This document shows, in pieces, positions 36,679 through 44,694 of a stretch of DNA of 64,000 bases. The translations under genes and the position numbers were made by a program. The notes under the pieces were generated by a model, which worked only from the letters and a program-made list of their open reading frames with translations, was not told the origin of the DNA and made no database searches. Origin of the DNA: Pedobacter ghigonis (GTDB taxonomy: Bacteria > Bacteroidota > Bacteroidia > Sphingobacteriales > Sphingobacteriaceae); contig NZ_CAESCM010000002.1 of assembly GCF_903166585.1 (NCBI RefSeq), positions 481,353 through 545,352 of the forward strand, given 5' to 3'. Every line of letters begins with the position of its first letter. The first letter of the stretch is position 1.

Positions 36679-37143
36679 TTATTTAATGGTTAGTTTATTG
36701 TCGATTTTTTTTGGTTTTAATGCACTTAAATGCTGCATTAATGTAATTAAAGAAGCTTTTTTAAGCTCGCCTGTTAGCACAATTACGCCATCTTTAACCT
36801 CCGCTTTCACCGTTGGGAAATCTTTGGTTGCATCGGCAACATTTTTAACTAAGACAGTATCTTCTGAAATAACTACCGGAGCTTCTACCGGCTTAATAGT
36901 TAGGTTGTTGATGACTGATTTTACACCTTTTTCTGCCTTTGCAATTTCCTCTGCTTTGGCTTTCGCGGTTTCATCATCAACTACGCCCGTTAAGGTTACA
37001 TCGCCCTTAGTAACAGCCACCGTAATGCCTGTAGCTTCTTTGGCCTGGATAGCAGCCTGAATGGCAGCATCTTTGGGTTTACAGCCGGCAAAAAATAGCG
37101 TAGCTGCAATAACCATACTCATTAATAAATTAGTTGTTTTCAT
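36679..37143 (-). CDS. BON-domain lipoprotein
   Basis: This 154-residue protein has a lipoprotein signal ending at Cys21 (AATLFFAGC). It carries two BON domains, about 35-85 (VTKGDVTLTGVVDDETAKAK and GVKSVINNLTI) and about 100-154 (VKDGVIVLTGELKKA and KKIDNKLTI). BON proteins such as OsmY and DolP act at the envelope, often under osmotic or membrane stress, by binding phospholipid. It is the first gene of a two-gene unit with the SH3 protein. Confidence 0.87.
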   Translation of the reverse strand: MKTTNLLMSMVIAATLFFAGCKPKDAAIQAAIQAKEATGITVAVTKGDVTLTGVVDDETAKAKAEEIAKAEKGVKSVINNLTIKPVEAPVVISEDTVLVKNVADATKDFPTVKAEVKDGVIVLTGELKKASLITLMQHLSALKPKKIDNKLTIK

Positions 37144-37282
37144 CCTTTTGGGGTTTATGTTGATATTATTTGAAATTCAAAATATTGAAACTGAAATAAC
37201 TACTTATCGGCGGGGATGAATCCGATTAATCTAATATATGAAATAGGTTTAACTCATTTGTAAATAAAAAATAAATAAACTG

Positions 37283-37753
37283 TTAAATCCAGTTTTTAAA
37301 AGGAGTAATGGTGAGGTTGGAATTGTAATATTTTTCTTGGTCGGTAACTTCTTTACTTACCCAGTCGGGCAGGTTAAAAGCTTCTGTTTCGCTTTCCAGT
37401 TCTATTTCTGCAACAATTAAACCTTCATTTTGCCCCGAAAATACATCTACTTCCCACATTTTTCCTTCAAATGCAATTTCGTACCGTGTTTTCGAAAGTT
37501 CAGCTTGCGAGAAGTGATCCAAAAGTTCTACGGCTTCATCTAGCGGGATTTCATATTCATATTCTAAGCGGGATGCACCAACAGTTTGCCCTTTAATGGT
37601 TAAAAAACCCTTTGTTTCTGTTGCCCGTACCCGTACTGTTTTATTTTTATCGGTAAGTAAATAACCTTGTCTGAATAGCTTTCCGGCTGGTTTATTCAGG
37701 CTATCCCACTTTTGTTGATTGATTAAAAATTTGCGCTCTATTTCTTTTCCCAT
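37283..37753 (-). CDS. CYTH-domain protein (triphosphate tunnel metalloenzyme)
   Basis: The ATG at 37753 opens with GKEIERKFLI, the ExExK signature of CYTH enzymes, and gives 156 residues. Further tunnel residues appear in TVRVRATETKGFLTIKG, SRLEYEYEIPLDEA and GLIVAEIELESETEAF. Small bacterial members hydrolyse inorganic triphosphate or related compounds with a divalent metal. The start codon shares one base with the stop of the ACT gene upstream (TAATG), so the two are translationally coupled. Confidence 0.92.
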   Translation of the reverse strand: MGKEIERKFLINQQKWDSLNKPAGKLFRQGYLLTDKNKTVRVRATETKGFLTIKGQTVGASRLEYEYEIPLDEAVELLDHFSQAELSKTRYEIAFEGKMWEVDVFSGQNEGLIVAEIELESETEAFNLPDWVSKEVTDQEKYYNSNLTITPFKNWI

Positions 37754-38145
37754 TATTCGGAGAGTTGTTTTAAAATATCCATGGCTGCCACAATATCTTT
37801 CGAATCTACAAATATATGGTCGTGATAATAGGCCGCTACTACATTGCAGCTTATGCCATGTTGTGATAATGCAGTAGAAAAGGCTGCTGTTAAGCCTACA
37901 GCTGTTAAAGAAGAGTGTGCTGTTAATGTGATCCACGAGGCGACAAAATCGTATTCTAAACCCAATTGATCAGCAATTTCTTTCTTTAGAATTATTGTTA
38001 TTGCCTCTTCTTCTTTGAATAGGCAAACCGCAAGGTTGATATCTATTGCATTTAGATTTTCAACCTTACAGAATACAAATTCGCCAGGATTATGTACTGG
38101 TTTCATTGTTTTTAACAGCTTTTCTAAGCTTTTTTCGCCTGTCAT
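37753..38145 (-). CDS. ACT-domain protein (COG3602-like)
   Basis: This 130-residue protein has two small ACT-type modules. The first (about 10-62) includes PGEFVFCKVENL. The second (about 65-128) includes SWITLTAHSSLTAVGLTAAFSTAL and HDHIFVDSKDIVAAMDIL. These resemble the ACT_3/ACT_7 pair found in small amino-acid-sensing proteins related to the aspartokinase regulatory part. A role in binding an amino acid is inferred. It starts 1 bp after the GH20 gene ends and overlaps the CYTH start, forming a tight three-gene run. Confidence 0.8.
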   Translation of the reverse strand: MTGEKSLEKLLKTMKPVHNPGEFVFCKVENLNAIDINLAVCLFKEEEAITIILKKEIADQLGLEYDFVASWITLTAHSSLTAVGLTAAFSTALSQHGISCNVVAAYYHDHIFVDSKDIVAAMDILKQLSE

Positions 38146-38146
38146 T

Positions 38147-40096
38147 TTATTTCGTTCTTTTCTGTAAATCTGTAACCGGCATACTAATCAATCGTCCGAT
38201 GGGCTGTTTACCACGATAAGTGATTACGCGTAACATACTGGCATCTTTAGGTACCTGTAGTGCTCCGGTATACTTAGGATAAAAACGATCAGGTGTCGAG
38301 TTGTCAAAACTGTAGTAGATATCTAATCCGTCTATTTCGGGTGTTAACTCTACCATTAATTGTTTGTCGGCACTGCGTTTTACTGTAAAAATCGGGTCGT
38401 AAATGGCTGGCGAATATTTAATTTCGGCAAAATCCAAACGTTTAAAATGCTGTTCGGTACGGTCAACAAAGTTGGTCCAGTTTTTCTTTTCAATCGGGCT
38501 CCATATCGATTCTGAAATGGCAAAGGCGCGCGGCCAAAGCATATATTCTACCTGGCGGAAAGTAAAAACCTGTTCTGTCCAAAGATTGGCCTGTGCGCCG
38601 ATTACATATTGTGCATTTACACTTGCCGGTACAGGATTAAACTGGTAGGCTTTATTTAACCGTAACGAAGCGTAAACCCTTGGTTCGGTAATGGCATCAG
38701 CCTGCATGTAATCGAGGTAAGCAAAATCAGTTGGACTCATCACCACATTGTGCTTATCGTTAGCAGCCTGTATGCCGTATTTCATGCCCCTCCAGCTCAT
38801 TACTGCCGCAGTTGGCGATACACCGCCCTCTAAAATCTCATCCCAACCCATAAATTTCTTACCTTTTGCCACCACAATCTGCTCAACACGTTTTTCGAAA
38901 TAAGCCTGCACCTGTGGAATAGTTTTTAGGCCTTCTCTTTGCATCAGTTGTTTAATCTGGTCGTTCTTCTCCCAAAAGTTATGCGAGGCTTCATCGCCAC
39001 CCATGTGGATGTATTTGAAAGGGAAAAGTTTGGCCACCTGTGTAATTACGGTATCTAAAAAGGTGTAAACCTTTTCGTTGGCTGGACAAAGGGTATTATC
39101 TACCAAAGCAATTGGAGGTGCACCACGGCTCCAGTCCATTATTTTTTCGCCAGAGCGGACTTTATAGTTCACCGCATCCGGCGTGCACGATAGCTCTGGA
39201 TAAGAGGCAATGATAGCCAAACTATGCCCCGGTACATCAATTTCGGGCAGGATATTTACAAAACGTTCCTGTGCATACTGTACCAGCTCTTTAATATCTT
39301 CTTGTGTATAAAAACCACCATAAGTGCGGGGCTCATCGGCAGTTGGTGGGATAAAGTCGCCAAAAGTCCCGGTTTTTTTAACGCTCCAGGCACCTATTTC
39401 GGTCAGTTTAGGCAAGCCTTTAATCTCAATACGCCAGCCTTCATCATCAGCCAGGTGCAAGTGCAGCAGGTTAAACTTATAGCGCACCATATCATCAATA
39501 AACTGCTTTACTTCCTGCTTGGTAAAAAAGTGACGGGCTACATCGAACATTAAACCACGCCAGCCCAGTTTCGGGTAATCGATCACATCTACGCAGGGTG
39601 CTTTCCATTTAATGTCTTTTACCAGTTCCTTACTTTCTATTTCGGCAGGGAAGAGCTGCAACAAAGACTGCACTCCATAGAAAATGCCTGCAGGCTTATT
39701 TGCCGTAATAACAATCTGTGTAGGGTTTACATTTAACTTATATCCTTCTGCACCCAGTTGTGTATCATCCTGGGCATTCAGGATTAGTTTTACGGTAGGG
39801 TGGGTAGAACTGCTTAACGTGCTTACAAATTTTCCTGTAGCGGTGGTAATCCGTTCTGATAAATAAGCAATTGATTGCTTTAACTCTGCACTTTTGGTTG
39901 TTTGTATAATTACATTTTCGGGTAAAGTAAATGTACCGGCCTTTTTCATGAGTGATACAGGCTCTGGGATAATGGCACAGGGCGTTTGAACAATACTAGC
40001 ATCTGCGTCGCCGCTTTCAGTTTCAGAAACAATATTTTGAGCGAAAGTGCTGGCTGTAAAAAAGCAGCAAGTGATAATCAGGAATAATTTTTTCAT
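38147..40096 (-). CDS. Secreted beta-N-acetylhexosaminidase (GH20)
   Basis: This 649-residue protein has a signal peptide (about 1-19), a GH20 N-terminal alpha/beta domain (about 40-165) and a TIM barrel (about 170-520) with the catalytic Asp368-Glu369 pair in HMGGDEASHNFW. A C-terminal beta domain with YYSFDNSTPDRFYPKY completes it. It removes terminal beta-linked GlcNAc or GalNAc from chitin fragments, peptidoglycan or glycans by substrate-assisted catalysis. The downstream ACT and CYTH genes follow almost without a gap, an unusual pairing with no obvious pathway link. Confidence 0.95.
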   Translation of the reverse strand: MKKLFLIITCCFFTASTFAQNIVSETESGDADASIVQTPCAIIPEPVSLMKKAGTFTLPENVIIQTTKSAELKQSIAYLSERITTATGKFVSTLSSSTHPTVKLILNAQDDTQLGAEGYKLNVNPTQIVITANKPAGIFYGVQSLLQLFPAEIESKELVKDIKWKAPCVDVIDYPKLGWRGLMFDVARHFFTKQEVKQFIDDMVRYKFNLLHLHLADDEGWRIEIKGLPKLTEIGAWSVKKTGTFGDFIPPTADEPRTYGGFYTQEDIKELVQYAQERFVNILPEIDVPGHSLAIIASYPELSCTPDAVNYKVRSGEKIMDWSRGAPPIALVDNTLCPANEKVYTFLDTVITQVAKLFPFKYIHMGGDEASHNFWEKNDQIKQLMQREGLKTIPQVQAYFEKRVEQIVVAKGKKFMGWDEILEGGVSPTAAVMSWRGMKYGIQAANDKHNVVMSPTDFAYLDYMQADAITEPRVYASLRLNKAYQFNPVPASVNAQYVIGAQANLWTEQVFTFRQVEYMLWPRAFAISESIWSPIEKKNWTNFVDRTEQHFKRLDFAEIKYSPAIYDPIFTVKRSADKQLMVELTPEIDGLDIYYSFDNSTPDRFYPKYTGALQVPKDASMLRVITYRGKQPIGRLISMPVTDLQKRTK

Positions 40097-40284
40097 TAAA
40101 TAAATAACTGCGGATTAACCGAATAAGTATTAACCTGCAATTTATTAAAAAAGATTTAATCGGAGGTGTTTGTTGGAGGGAAATGTGAAAGAGGGAAGAG
40201 ATCGTTAAGGGCTCCCGCAGATTTTGCTGATTAGCGCGGAACTGATTTAGCAATCCATTTACTCAAATAAAATTGCAAAGGTTT

Positions 40285-40887
40285 TTAGTCAGATACTTCT
40301 TGCTTTTTCTGGTTGAATTTTCTGATAATTATCGATATTTCTCCATTCCCTTTTTTTACCCGTCTGATCGATCCGGTATGATTGTCAATAAAATTGTTGA
40401 TTAACTCATCGCTATACTTTTCTTTTCTCGCCATCTCAATCAGGTCAGAAATAAGTGTGGCAGGGGTAGCAAATAGCCCATACCTTGACCACCAACCTAA
40501 AGCAAGTGTTGTTAGCATACTTTTTAAACGTAATTTTTTTGCACAGGAGGTACAAATAATTTGAGCCTTTTGCTCGTGATTGCATCCCAGGATGAAAGAC
40601 ATTAAAGTGTTAAAAGTATAGCCATGCAATTCACTTTCGTAGTTGCAATTGGTGCAAACAGTGTTTCTGATCTCTCTAACTAAAAGTTCCCTTTCGGCTC
40701 CTTCATAAAAATTGGTTTCATCCTTTACAAATTCAATCAGGTTTACATCTAAATTCCTTTTTCTAATCTCATCATGCAGCACAGATACCACTTCCGTGCG
40801 TAAGTCTTTGGCACTCCGGATGATTTTTAAAATGGTTGCGTCGTCGTACTTTTCGTAGTTTTTACGAATGTCTTCTATGGGGATCAT
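40285..40887 (-). CDS. Hypothetical protein with two CxxC motifs
   Basis: This 200-residue protein is not recognised as a named family. A helical start (KIIRSAKDLRTEVVSVLHDEIRKRNL, about 21-46) is followed by a possible zinc-binding pair, CTNCNY near 78 and CTSCAKKL near 113. A weakly hydrophobic segment (about 123-150) and a basic C-terminus end it. It follows the STAS-like gene after only 16 bp on the same strand, so it may be the last gene of the amino-alcohol operon or simply lie after it. Confidence 0.65.
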   Translation of the reverse strand: MIPIEDIRKNYEKYDDATILKIIRSAKDLRTEVVSVLHDEIRKRNLDVNLIEFVKDETNFYEGAERELLVREIRNTVCTNCNYESELHGYTFNTLMSFILGCNHEQKAQIICTSCAKKLRLKSMLTTLALGWWSRYGLFATPATLISDLIEMARKEKYSDELINNFIDNHTGSIRRVKKGNGEISIIIRKFNQKKQEVSD

Positions 40888-40903
40888 ATGTCTTATGATT
40901 AAA

Positions 40904-41293
40904 TCACAAAAACCGCATTAACCATGCTTTGGCTTTTTCATCATCAGTGAAAGATTTCATCGGGATGGGAGGATTTTGGAATGTAAAGAGCAGTTTCATT
41001 ATCAATTGTGCCAGGCCAGGTTTCGAAACCATGGCCATTGCAGTGTAAATGTGTGGCAATTGTTCGGTCGAAAATTTTCGCGTCGCTTTATCGGGCACTG
41101 GAGAATTTTTTAGGTAAATTAACAGGGGTACTTTCTTGTTATGGGTAATTTCCTTAACCAGCGCAACATTGGCCTTAATGTTTTCTACGGTACGTAAAAT
41201 ACTTTTACTGTAGGCAACCAGTATGCCTGTATCGGTCAGCAGGTAATCGGCAATTTCGCCTTCTATAAATTGATTATCTACATTATTCTCCAT
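40904..41293 (-). CDS. STAS/SpoIIAA-like small protein (DUF7793-type)
   Basis: This 129-residue soluble protein has the alternating pattern of a STAS/SpoIIAA fold: TGILVAYSKS, then IKANVALVKEITHNKKVPLLIYLKN, then the helix ATRKFSTEQLPHIYTAMAMV, and a C-terminal TFQNPPIPMKSFTDDEKAKAWL. The DUF7793 label is from memory. The domain often occurs as a stand-alone protein in Bacteroidota and its role is unclear. It begins 1 bp after the aldehyde dehydrogenase stop, so it is very probably co-transcribed with the catabolic genes. Confidence 0.65.
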   Translation of the reverse strand: MENNVDNQFIEGEIADYLLTDTGILVAYSKSILRTVENIKANVALVKEITHNKKVPLLIYLKNSPVPDKATRKFSTEQLPHIYTAMAMVSKPGLAQLIMKLLFTFQNPPIPMKSFTDDEKAKAWLMRFL

Positions 41294-41294
41294 T

Positions 41295-42659
41295 TTACCC
41301 CCTTAAATGATATGCTTTTGGTTTGGTAAAAGCCCTTAAGCCCTGGTGAGAAAGGGTTGCCCCAATGCCCGAATATTTTCTCCCGCTCCATGGTAGGGCA
41401 GCACTTACTCTATCGCAGCAATTCCAGTAGCCGGAGCCTGCATCGAGTTGAGCCAGTATTTTTTCTGCACGCGATTGATCGGCAGAGTAAACAGATGCCG
41501 TTAGCCCGTAATCCGTATCCTGCATCATTTTTAAAGCTTCGGCATCGTCTTTAACTTTCATGATGCCTATAATGGGGCCAAAGCTTTCTTCCTGCATCAC
41601 CAGCATATCGTTGGTTACTTCGGTTAAAACTGTTGGCTCAAAATAATAACCTTTTCCACTGATGGTTTTGCCCCCTGTTAAAAGTTTGGCACCTTTACCA
41701 AGTGCATCTTTTATCTGGTTCTCTAAAACCGAAATCTGTGCTTTCCGTGTTAAAGACCCAAGATATACGCCATCTGTTGTTGGCAAGCCACTTTTCCAGC
41801 TTTTTACCTCATTAACAAAGGCCGATAAATAAGCCTCATAATTTTTTTCGTGCACATAAATACGCTCAACTGAGCAGCAGCTCTGTCCGTTGTTGTAAAA
41901 TGCACCATCAGCAGTACCAATTGCTGCTGCGGAAACATCTGCCACATCTTCGGCAATGTACAATGGATCTTTACCGCCCAGTTCCAATTGGCAGGGAACC
42001 ATTTTAGGTGCAACTTTTTCGTAGATGTATTTTCCGGTCTGGTACGAGCCTGTAAAGAAATAGCCGTTAAAATCCATTTCCAGTAATGCTGCTCCGGTTT
42101 CCTTTGCACCAATGGCAACCTGAAAAACTTGATCGGGTACACCTGCCTGCTTTAATAGTTTCTCGATCTGAAGTCCGGTTAAGGTAGCATATTCAGATGG
42201 TTTGTACATGACGGCGTTTCCGCTAAGTAAAGCAGGGATAAAAACGTTTACGCCAACCAGGTAAGGGTAATTCCAGGCAGAAATATTGCAGACTACACCC
42301 AGCGGTTCGTATTTAATAATTTCTTTTAAGCCGGGTTCATCAATCATCACCTCATCTGCAAGGTATTTTACGGCGTGATCGAGCATCCACTTAATCCGGG
42401 CTCTTGCACCGTTAATTTCATTGCGCGATTGCTGCAAGGGTTTTCCCACCTCGCTGGTTAATATATGTGCCAGTTCTTCCGTTTCAGATTCGAGTAAAGT
42501 GCTGAAAGCGGAAAGGATGGAAATCCGTTCAGTTAAACTTTTGCCAGCCCACAGTTGCTGTGCGCTTTTAAGCATTTCGAACTTAGATTGAAGACTTTCT
42601 TTTGAATCTTCGGTTAAACTGGTAATAATTTCTTCGGTTGCCGGATTAATGATTTGCAT
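41295..42659 (-). CDS. NAD(P)-dependent aldehyde dehydrogenase
   Basis: The ATG at 42659 (MQIINPATEEII) is preferred over one at 42677, giving 454 residues. Both starts overlap the end of the amidotransferase gene, by 14 or 32 bases. Family marks are ISAWNYPY, FTGSYQTGKYIYE, the general-base segment ELGGKDPLY, and the nucleophile in NNGQSCCSVERIY (two adjacent Cys). It oxidises an aldehyde to an acid. In this operon it would act after the iron alcohol dehydrogenase on a gamma-glutamylated amino aldehyde, the step PuuC performs in putrescine catabolism. Confidence 0.93.
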   Translation of the reverse strand: MQIINPATEEIITSLTEDSKESLQSKFEMLKSAQQLWAGKSLTERISILSAFSTLLESETEELAHILTSEVGKPLQQSRNEINGARARIKWMLDHAVKYLADEVMIDEPGLKEIIKYEPLGVVCNISAWNYPYLVGVNVFIPALLSGNAVMYKPSEYATLTGLQIEKLLKQAGVPDQVFQVAIGAKETGAALLEMDFNGYFFTGSYQTGKYIYEKVAPKMVPCQLELGGKDPLYIAEDVADVSAAAIGTADGAFYNNGQSCCSVERIYVHEKNYEAYLSAFVNEVKSWKSGLPTTDGVYLGSLTRKAQISVLENQIKDALGKGAKLLTGGKTISGKGYYFEPTVLTEVTNDMLVMQEESFGPIIGIMKVKDDAEALKMMQDTDYGLTASVYSADQSRAEKILAQLDAGSGYWNCCDRVSAALPWSGRKYSGIGATLSHQGLRAFTKPKAYHLRG

Positions 42660-43368
42660 CTTGTTTGCGGTTAACAATTGAATTTAAAAATGCGGTGTGT
42701 ATATTTTTGCTAAAAGGACCTTGCTGGTCTTTTAATCTTTCGGGATGCCATTGAACAAACAACAGGAAAGATTTTCCTTCGGGTTGTATGCGCTCCATGG
42801 CTTCAACTACGCCATCGGCCGATAGTGCACTGGCCACAAGGCCTTTTCCGGTTCTATCGGTACTTTGGTGGTGGTTGCTGTTTACCAGGCCCTTATCGGT
42901 GTTTACAATATCGCTTAACCATGAGGATGGGTTGATGCTAATTTCATGGTACCTGTCCGATTTATCGGGCATTTTAGCATGGTCGAATTTGCCCCAGCTT
43001 GGTATATCGGGGATGAGTGTGCCGCCAAAAAATACATTACCTACCTGTATGCCTCTACAAATACCCAGGACAGGAATGGCATTGGCTTCGGTATAGGCTA
43101 AAACCTTAAATTCGAACTCATCACGGCTTTCGTCCATGTCATCTTCGTAGCAAAAGGGATAATATTCGGGATGCTGGTAAAAACGGGGATGCACATCTTC
43201 GCCACCGGTTAATACAATACCCTGGCATTTTTTTATTTCGTCGAAGTTATTGAGTTTATAACCCAGCCGGATCACTTCAACGGCTTCGTTATAGGATAAT
43301 ACCCAGTTGCGGTATATATCAAATTTACTGCAATCAGTAACTCCAATTATAATTTTATCAGACATCAT
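42646..43368 (-). CDS. Class I glutamine amidotransferase-fold hydrolase (gamma-glutamyl hydrolase, PuuD-like)
   Basis: This 240-residue protein has the peptidase C26 / gamma-Glu-GABA hydrolase pattern. An oxyanion GIVLTGGEDVHPRFY lies near 49-63, the nucleophile Cys104 is in GICRGIQVGN, and the His-Glu pair is in QWHPERL near 218-224. PuuD cleaves gamma-glutamyl-GABA to glutamate and GABA. Here, between the dehydrogenases, it would release the amino acid product and recycle glutamate. Translation may start at either of two adjacent Met codons. Confidence 0.9.
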   Translation of the reverse strand: MMSDKIIIGVTDCSKFDIYRNWVLSYNEAVEVIRLGYKLNNFDEIKKCQGIVLTGGEDVHPRFYQHPEYYPFCYEDDMDESRDEFEFKVLAYTEANAIPVLGICRGIQVGNVFFGGTLIPDIPSWGKFDHAKMPDKSDRYHEISINPSSWLSDIVNTDKGLVNSNHHQSTDRTGKGLVASALSADGVVEAMERIQPEGKSFLLFVQWHPERLKDQQGPFSKNIHTAFLNSIVNRKQDANH

Positions 43369-43447
43369 TATTCATTTTTTTGCCACAGATTTCACAGATT
43401 GGTATTTTCGAAATTTTTAAACCTAAACTTATTGTGGTTAATCCCAG

Positions 43448-44596
43448 CTATAATGCAGTTAGATACAGTTGTTTAAAATCTTCGCGACTTACCGGCTTCG
43501 GATTGTTTGGGTGAGCAAAGTCTGCAAAGGCTAAATCGGCCAGTGTTTCTATATGTTCATTTTTAACGCCAATATCACTTAATTTATGCGGAATATTTAC
43601 CCTTGTATTCAAATCGAACAGATATTTTACAACAGCATCACCGCTTTGTTCGGGAAGTGCTAAAGCGCTAGCGATTTTCTTGAAGCGGTCTTCGAAGCCT
43701 GCAATATTAAACTGCATACCATAGGGAATATTTACGGCATTGGCCAGGCCATGGTGGGTATCTAAAAGAGACGATAGCGGGTGAGCCAGAGAATGTACTA
43801 CGCCGAGACCTTTCTGAAAAGCAATGGCACCCATCATCGAAGCCATTAACATTTTGCTGCGGCTTTCTAAATCAGGATGGTTGGTTGCCTGAACCAGCGA
43901 ATCTTTAATCAGCGAAATTCCTTCCAGAGCAATCCCATCACACATGGGATGAAAATTTTTGGCCAGGTAAGCTTCCATATTGTGTGTTAAAGCATCCATC
44001 CCTGTAGCAGCAGTAATGAAAGGAGGTAAATCCATAGTTAACTCCGGATCTGCAAAAACAATCTGCGCCATTAATTTGGGTGAAAACAGGATTTTTTTCT
44101 GGTGCGTTTCATCATCGGCAATTATAGCGCTGCGGCCAACCTCGCTGCCGGTGCCAGATGTAGTTGGGATGGTGATAAAATGTGGAACTTCGTTGGTTAC
44201 ATAAACATCGCCGCCAATTAAATCGTCGTATTTAAATAAATCTTCGCGGTGATTAACGCGGAGTACAATGGCCCGGGCAACATCTAAGGCCGCACCACCA
44301 CCTATACCTACTATGCTGTCGCGTTGGGTGCTATCCCAGGCATCGGTACCTTTGTAAACATCGCTTTTTACCGGGTTTTTATGGATATCGCTAAATACCT
44401 CAACCGAGATGTTTTTTGCCTTTAAATCTGCAACAATATTTTTGAAAAATGGAAGTTGTGCTATAGTGGGGTCGGTAACGATTAAGGGGGCTTTTAAATT
44501 GTTTTTAGCCAGATAGGCCGGCAATTCTTTTACGGCACCTGCACCGAAACGAATGGTGGTTGGAAAGTTAAACTGATGGATCTTATCGAATATCAT
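43448..44596 (-). CDS. Iron-containing alcohol dehydrogenase
   Basis: This 382-residue group III alcohol dehydrogenase has the NAD-binding GIGGGAALDVARAI near 96-109 and the substrate/cofactor loop PTTSGTGSEVGRSA near 142-155. Metal-ligand histidines are in GMDALTHNMEAYL, GVVHSLAHPL and DTHHGLANAVNIPYG. It interconverts an alcohol and an aldehyde. Beside the glutamate ligase it replaces the FAD oxidase PuuB, which points to a substrate with a hydroxyl group. That is the key clue for an amino alcohol such as ethanolamine. Confidence 0.94.
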   Translation of the reverse strand: MIFDKIHQFNFPTTIRFGAGAVKELPAYLAKNNLKAPLIVTDPTIAQLPFFKNIVADLKAKNISVEVFSDIHKNPVKSDVYKGTDAWDSTQRDSIVGIGGGAALDVARAIVLRVNHREDLFKYDDLIGGDVYVTNEVPHFITIPTTSGTGSEVGRSAIIADDETHQKKILFSPKLMAQIVFADPELTMDLPPFITAATGMDALTHNMEAYLAKNFHPMCDGIALEGISLIKDSLVQATNHPDLESRSKMLMASMMGAIAFQKGLGVVHSLAHPLSSLLDTHHGLANAVNIPYGMQFNIAGFEDRFKKIASALALPEQSGDAVVKYLFDLNTRVNIPHKLSDIGVKNEHIETLADLAFADFAHPNNPKPVSREDFKQLYLTAL

Positions 44597-44644
44597 GTGG
44601 TTCTGTTTTATTCAGTAGTTTATTTCTGCTCTGTTTTTTGTAGA

Positions 44645-44690
44645 GATGCTGAATCCCGTCCGGCCATCCGGGCGGAAGTTCAGCATGACG
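44645..44690. repeat. TGCTGAA...TTCAGCA hairpin within the amino-alcohol operon
   Basis: Outer arms GATGCTGAA and TTCAGCAT and inner arms CGTCCGG/CCGGGCG form a long hairpin in the 98-bp gap between the synthetase and the alcohol dehydrogenase genes. The outer arms match the hairpins at 26726 and 27064. Confidence 0.65.
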
Positions 44691-44694
44691 AATT

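Noticed and set aside
37754..37936. N-terminal extension of the CYTH protein by 61 residues
   Set aside because: It lies inside the ACT gene in another frame. The ATG at 37753 directly precedes the EIERKFLI signature.
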